Assembly: GCA_007258455.2 (NCBI GenBank)
Contig: VDFB02275579.1
Location: 1-64,000, forward strand
Source of the DNA: Sequoia sempervirens
Taxonomy: Eukaryota; Streptophyta; Pinopsida; Cupressales; Cupressaceae
Reading direction: 5' to 3'
DNA: 64,000 nt
The translations under genes were made by a program, and so were the position numbers. Below, one piece after another: positions 59,328 through 64,000 of this stretch (its first letter is position 1; each line of letters starts with the position of its first letter). The notes below the pieces were generated by a model. The model was not told where the DNA came from. It was given only the letters and a program-made list of their open reading frames with translations, and did no database searches.

Positions 59328-60599
59328 CTGTTCCCTGCTGTCCCAGAAGTATGGCCTTTTGTACTGCTGTCCTCAAAACATTTTCTGCTGTCCTTTACTA
59401 TCTCTGTACAAAAATGCCATGGAACATAGCTATGAAGTTTTTGTGAAAAAAGTGATGTTTAATTCATTTCAGTTGGCAGGGCATACATTAAACATGCCAT
59501 GTTCCATTAATCTCAACCACAGGGAAGTGATTCAGGTATTTGTAGGGTTAATCAAAGCATGCTTTTTACATTGGGGGCAAGCAAAAGGGGCAAAGAGAGC
59601 TTACTACTATGACTGCTATACAAAGAAGGAATACAAAAAGGAGGTGGTCTGGTGAGGTCCTAATGTCTTATAGGAATGAGTAGAAGAGTAATGGAGATGA
59701 TTTTAGCGTATTACATAGATGAGTATACTTAATTCTATATGGAAATTTTTGATTGGAATTTTATTACCTTACAAAAATGGATTAACAGAATACAATTTTT
59801 TTTAATTGGAATTTATGCCATTAATACATGAGAAAAAAAAGCTTGTTTAAATCATCTCAAGATAATCAGCTATAAAAGACTATCATCCTTTTCTTGGAAA
59901 GTTGACTGAATGAATGGTCCATCTTCTGATTGGTCTCTTGCTCTATTAATAGAGCATTTTTATACATTTCCATCTCTGATTTTTTGAAAGACACAAATAT
60001 TGGAGGTAGATTCATTTGGTGGAAACAATGTTTTTCATGACAGGAGAGAAATTATTAAAGGCCATGGGATTAGCTTGGATGCAATTTTTTAATACAAGGC
60101 TGAAATTCTATTAAAAAGGGAAAAATATTTACAGTTGCCATAGTGCTGGTCTAGATAGGGCACTTGGACACCGACTTTCTTCTGAAAATAAGGACTTACA
60201 TTCCATTTCAGCAAAGTGTGAATAAGGACTTAAAAATGAGCAACAAACTATGACCCCAAACAAGGGCTAATACAAGGACAAAATATCTGTAGTCTGAATG
60301 GTTTGAAGCATGAAGATTTCAGAAATGTAGCATAATTTATGTTCACTTGATTAACTTGTGAAGGCAAGAAATAGAGAATTGTATCTGTGGGCAATTCAAC
60401 ATGTGAATGGTATAGTGCAGGTAAAATTGTGTAACTGGTCTGGTTTTATGAATGAAAAGATTCATACAGGTGGTGTGACAACATTATTTTACTTGCAAAT
60501 TTTATTATGATTATTACTTAAGGGTTTTGATAAGTGAGAAATATTTGATCCATAAATGGAGTGGGTGACTGGTGACTCACTAATGAGGTTTTAAAAGTA
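59328..60599. other. Unassigned region right of hAT element
   Basis: 59,328-59,430 contains further CTGTCCC / CTGCTGTCC text ending CCATGGAACATAGC, which loosely resembles another hAT end. The rest is AT-rich and I see no gene. Confidence 0.45.
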
Positions 60600-62436
60600 T
60601 TGTCTGAGTCTATGAGAAAGGGAGCCTAGGATTGTGGGCTCACAATTAAAGAAATCCCATAAGATTCCACTTGAAATGATAGCTTTGAGTGACCCAAGGA
60701 GATAAAAAAGGAAATTGGTTGGTTTGGATGATACTAGCAGTATTTGGTTAGGTCTGAGGAGCCAACTGGAGAAAAAACCTGTTATGGGTATCACCCATAG
60801 CATGTTGCGAAAGCCTGTGGAGGAGGATATTCCCGCACAAACATTAAAAACCATTCAAATTATGTAATTGGCAAAAACAAAAGAGGCTGTGGTTGATCTG
60901 CCTGTTTCCCAACAATCATATCCAATTCCAATAGGAGGTTATACACCAGAGCGGCGGAATGTAAAGAAAACGCAATGTAGCCATGATTTAAGTTCCACAA
61001 GAAGCTTAAAAAAAAGGAAATTGGTTGTTTTGGATGATAGCTTTGAGTGACCCAAGGAGAGATAAAAAAGGAAATTGCTTGTTTTGGATGATACTAGCAG
61101 TATTTGGTTAGGTCTGTGGAGCCAACTGGAGAAAAAACTTGTTATGGGTATCACCCATAGCATGTTGCGAAAGCCTGTGGAGGAGGATAGCTTTGAGTGA
61201 CCCAAGGAGAGATAAAAAAAGGAAATTGGTTGTTTTGGATGATACTAGCAGTATTTGGTTAGGTCTGAGGAGCCAACTGGAGAAAAAACCTGTTATGGGT
61301 ATCACCCATAGCATGTTGCGAAAGCTTGTGGAGGAGGATATTCCCACACAAACATTAAAAACCATTCAAATTATGTAATTGGCAAAAACAAAAGAGGCTG
61401 TGGTTGATCTGCATGTTTCCCAACAATCATATCCAATTCCAATAGGAGGTTATACACCGGAGCGACGGAATGTAAAGAAAACACAATGTAGCCATGATTT
61501 AAGTTCCACAAGAAGAGGTGAGCAAGGAATATCTAGTTATTCAGGTGGGCTTTCAGCACATACAATTGCAAATTGACAAACTGGTGTAAGAGGCCCACAA
61601 ATTGAAAATATTGGTTCACAGAATAGAAGGGGTGGAAACCCTGAAGTAAAATGTATATCTAATTTTTATGAAATATATTCTGAGAAAAAGATTGAGAGGG
61701 CTGCTAGATTCAGATTTATGATATAAGCAAAACCTTTAGCCCCCAGCACTCACTTTACGCTGTGGAGGACATGAATTACCTTCTCATCAGGATGCAGAGA
61801 TCAGTTCAGTTGCAATGCAGATGAAAGGGTGGCACTCTCTTGAAACTGTGAAGGACATTACAATACCTTTTCATAGGGGTGCAGAGATCTGTTCAGTAGT
61901 GATACAGATGAAGGAGCTGGTGAAGGAGCCTATGGCCTAATTAAAATGGCCTACAGTACTGGAACAACAGGCATCAAGGGCAGAGGCCAAGAAAGACCAC
62001 CAAATTCAAACTTTGGAGCATAATCTATCGTCAAGATCTAAATTCCTCCAGAGAGACTGTTGAGAAGAACAAGGCTTTTGAGGTCCAAAATGAAAACAGA
62101 AAAACTAAGACTATAAGAGGGAATTAGATGGGGCAATTTATAAAATACAGAAGGAAGTTAATAAATTAAAGCTGACACCTTCACCTATGGTGAGGAGTTT
62201 AAGAAATAATGACTTTTCAAGATATTATTTAGTTTCTGGAATTTTGGGTCAATGAGGTTGCCATTTCCTTCTCCCTCTCTCTCTTAAACTTCATCATCAG
62301 CTTCCCGATAGGCTGTTGGGCTGAACATGCTTACAGGTTCTCTACCACAGGACAGTGAGCAACCAGTTGGAGAAGCAGCAGTGACCACAGAAAGATCCTC
62401 CAGATCTACTAAGGACATGGCTTCTACCCAGAGTTA
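60600..62436 (+). pseudogene. Coding-like relic of unknown family with internal duplications
   Basis: Plus-strand frames read like decayed protein: SQLKKSHKIPLEMIALSDPR, KKRKLVVLDDTSSIWLGL, SQLEKKPVMGITHSMLRKPV, YPIPIGGYTPERRNVKKTQC, and after 62,300 a Ser/Thr-rich end (SEQPVGEAAVTTERSSRSTK). Frames change and stops occur throughout, with breaks at duplication joints and near 61,720-62,050. The KKRKLVV cluster is nuclear-signal-like. I do not recognise the family; a retroelement Gag or a captured gene fragment are both possible. It lies upstream of the pyrophosphatase exon in the same orientation, but nothing links them. Confidence 0.4.
60691..61516 (+). repeat. Recent partial tandem duplication (A-B-A-A-B)
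   Basis: Unit A (~140 bases, GACCCAAGGAGA...GAGGAGGATA) occurs at about 60,691-60,828, 61,048-61,189 and 61,198-61,340. Unit B (~175 bases, TTCCC(G/A)CACAAACATT...CCACAAGAAG) occurs at 60,829-61,003 and 61,341-61,516. Copies differ at only a few bases, so duplication is much younger than the decay of surrounding elements. Confidence 0.9.
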
Positions 62437-62671
62437 AGCCAGTCAGAAGACTGGCTATTTACTTTGGTAAGGGTGGCTTTTGGATGGGTGCTGTTAGGTT
62501 TATTAAAGGTGACGTTTGGATATGTATCAGGCTGGATTTTCCTTTTATTGAGTGCTTGATTAAATGAAGTATTAAGAATAAGACATGAAATCTTATATAA
62601 ACGATAATTTAAGTTTGATACTTTGCCATGGAAAGGTATCTCCATGGGGTTGGAGGTAATTTTAGATTGAG

Positions 62672-62713
<42 letters not shown>
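62672..62713. repeat. (AT)n(GT)n microsatellite
   Basis: A short TATATA run passes into about 15 GT repeats. Likely length-variable. Confidence 0.95.
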
Positions 62714-62714
<1 letters not shown>

Positions 62715-63186
62715 CAACATTTGTATCATTATGATCATTGGTTTTAGGAGTTCATATTTGTGCCATATATTTTTGTCCACACTTGTAGTGTGGTTAATAA
62801 TTGTTCATTTTTACATAATATACATCAAATAATACAGCTGTTAGAGAGGACTCTTTGGCCCTCCAATGGTGTGGTTTATTTTCCTCCAAAGGAAAAATAT
62901 ATTTGTTATCTCAGTTAAGTTAGCACAATGGTACCTTGATGTTAAAAAAATATGAATTGTGTAATCCAGCAAAATGATGTGGATAATTGTATTTATTTCT
63001 CTTTTCAAAATGCAAGTTTTGCTTTACCTGTGTAACACTATAACTAATATTACTGTCTAAAGTAATGTTTAAGGCTTGACAATTATGTTGAGGCTATAAA
63101 ATTGTTTCGTTGTCATTTATTTTCAAGGAAGCTCATTGATTTGCTTTGTTTTTGTTCAAACTTTCAAAGTATCTGGTTTTCAAGTC

Positions 63187-63325
63187 ATGGCAGAGAGAGC
63201 AATTGAAGATCCAGATCACCCAATTGCACAGTCACGCTTTCCTCATGCACCTTTGAATGAAAGAATATTATCATCCATGACCTGGAAGTCTGTTGCTGCA
63301 CACCCTTGGCATGATCTTGAGATAG
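63187..63325 (+). CDS. Soluble inorganic pyrophosphatase, first coding exon (partial gene)
   Basis: The 46 codons from ATG 63,187 include [11 protein letters not shown] and [13 protein letters not shown], a hallmark of the N-terminal region of plant soluble family I inorganic pyrophosphatases, which hydrolyse pyrophosphate to phosphate. The exon ends after the first base of a Gly codon at a good donor (GATAG/GTAAG); the next exon lies beyond the window, so the first intron exceeds 670 bases. The first 26 residues ([16 protein letters not shown]...) are the variable leader. In relatives I recall SMSRRSVAAH; here it is [10 protein letters not shown], so an Arg is replaced by Trp, possibly CGG to TGG. 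Catalytic Asp and Lys residues lie in later exons, so gene versus pseudogene cannot be judged here. Confidence 0.85.
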
Positions 63326-64000
63326 GTAAGACAATTTGACCATCTAATTATTAGTTGAGCAAGAATACATGGTTTTAATCACATCACTATTGATCTAGTA
63401 AATGGGATGCAACTTTTAAAGAGTTCTTTTGAGGGAAATATTTAGGGATAGGGTGGTTTGGTGAATATGAAGCATGCAACATATTTCTTTGCATGCATAC
63501 AAAGTAATAACTCATTTGCAAAACCTGGCAGTTTTACTTTGAAATATTAAATTTTGTTCGATCAATATTTGAAGAAAATTTGATGATGCTTGTGTTTAGT
63601 TTAGTACCTTATATTCCATAGTAATTTCCTATGTGCTTTTGCTTGCACTCATTTTGGTAATTGCAGCCCTTGATTATGTACAGGATTTTATGGGCACCAT
63701 GTCTTTGTCATGTCTCTGGCATGTACACTGAAGGAAGAAAATTTATAAAGTTATAAATTAAATCCATCATATATGGCTGATAATAAATGTGTATTGCCTT
63801 GTTCAACACATGCAAGCAAATCTTAATTGTCTTGAAAAAAATGCTCGTCTGTTATGAACCTTATAAAAAAATTAGAATAGTCCATTATTAGTCATTAATA
63901 TTGAATTAGATAATTCATATTATACATAAATAATAGATAATTCACATTGTACATAAATAATAATGATAATATAAAATAGTATAGCATAATTCCATTATAT
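63326..64000 (+). other. First intron of the pyrophosphatase gene (partial)
   Basis: Begins GTAAGACAAT and runs to the window edge. It is AT-rich, with a tandem TAATTCA(T/C)ATT..TACATAAATAATA duplication at about 63,909-63,963. Confidence 0.7.

Noticed and set aside
1..64000. tRNA, rRNA or organelle-derived genes
   Set aside because: None noticed by eye; a dedicated search could still find a diverged tRNA.

Overview
This is nuclear DNA from a seed plant, most probably a gymnosperm (conifer-like). It is AT-rich, almost gene-free, crowded with old long-terminal-repeat (LTR) retroelements, and has plant-type splice sites. Only one piece of a conventional host gene is recognisable: the first coding exon of a soluble inorganic pyrophosphatase at 63,187-63,325 (+), which continues past the right edge. 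The gymnosperm call rests on genome style and is inference.

Layout. 1-9,863: no recognisable gene. 9,864-10,019: a foldback (MITE-like) hairpin. 10,237-16,326: a complete but pol-less LTR retrotransposon with two ~1.36 kb LTRs, a broken gag and a GATCT target-site duplication (TSD). 16,332-20,816: unassigned. 20,822-22,044: a solo LTR (TSD TGAGG) with a triplicated promoter module. 22,080-29,235: a decayed minus-strand Ty3/gypsy element with gag, protease, reverse transcriptase/RNase H and integrase relics, plus rearranged LTR-like copies.

29,236-43,313 is a nested pair of TG...CA units. An outer ~4.5 kb unit (TSD CTACT) is interrupted by an inner 9.5 kb unit (TSD CTTCT). A third member (8.5 kb, TSD GGATA) lies inverted at 46,370-54,851. 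The family shares a 5' field of short CTA(A/T)4TAG palindromes, then a degenerate GCGCC array, and ends with a TATA box, a poly(A) signal and a 3' terminus. In the inner and third units a ~1,125-codon gene of unknown function, with its own TATA box, sits between the array and the terminal promoter. No terminal direct repeats, primer-binding site or pol are visible, so each unit looks like one giant (solo) LTR carrying a gene in U3. This is the most unusual system in the window.

44,122-45,518 is a GC-rich minus-strand retroposed insert with an ~18 bp TSD and a poly(A) tail. 55,666-59,319 is a hAT DNA transposon with matching termini, an 8 bp TSD and a three-exon transposase broken by one stop and probably one frameshift. 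60,600-62,436 holds a coding-like, recently duplicated relic of unknown family, followed by the pyrophosphatase exon. All positions come from reading the sequence by eye; no database search was run, so family calls rest on recognised motifs.
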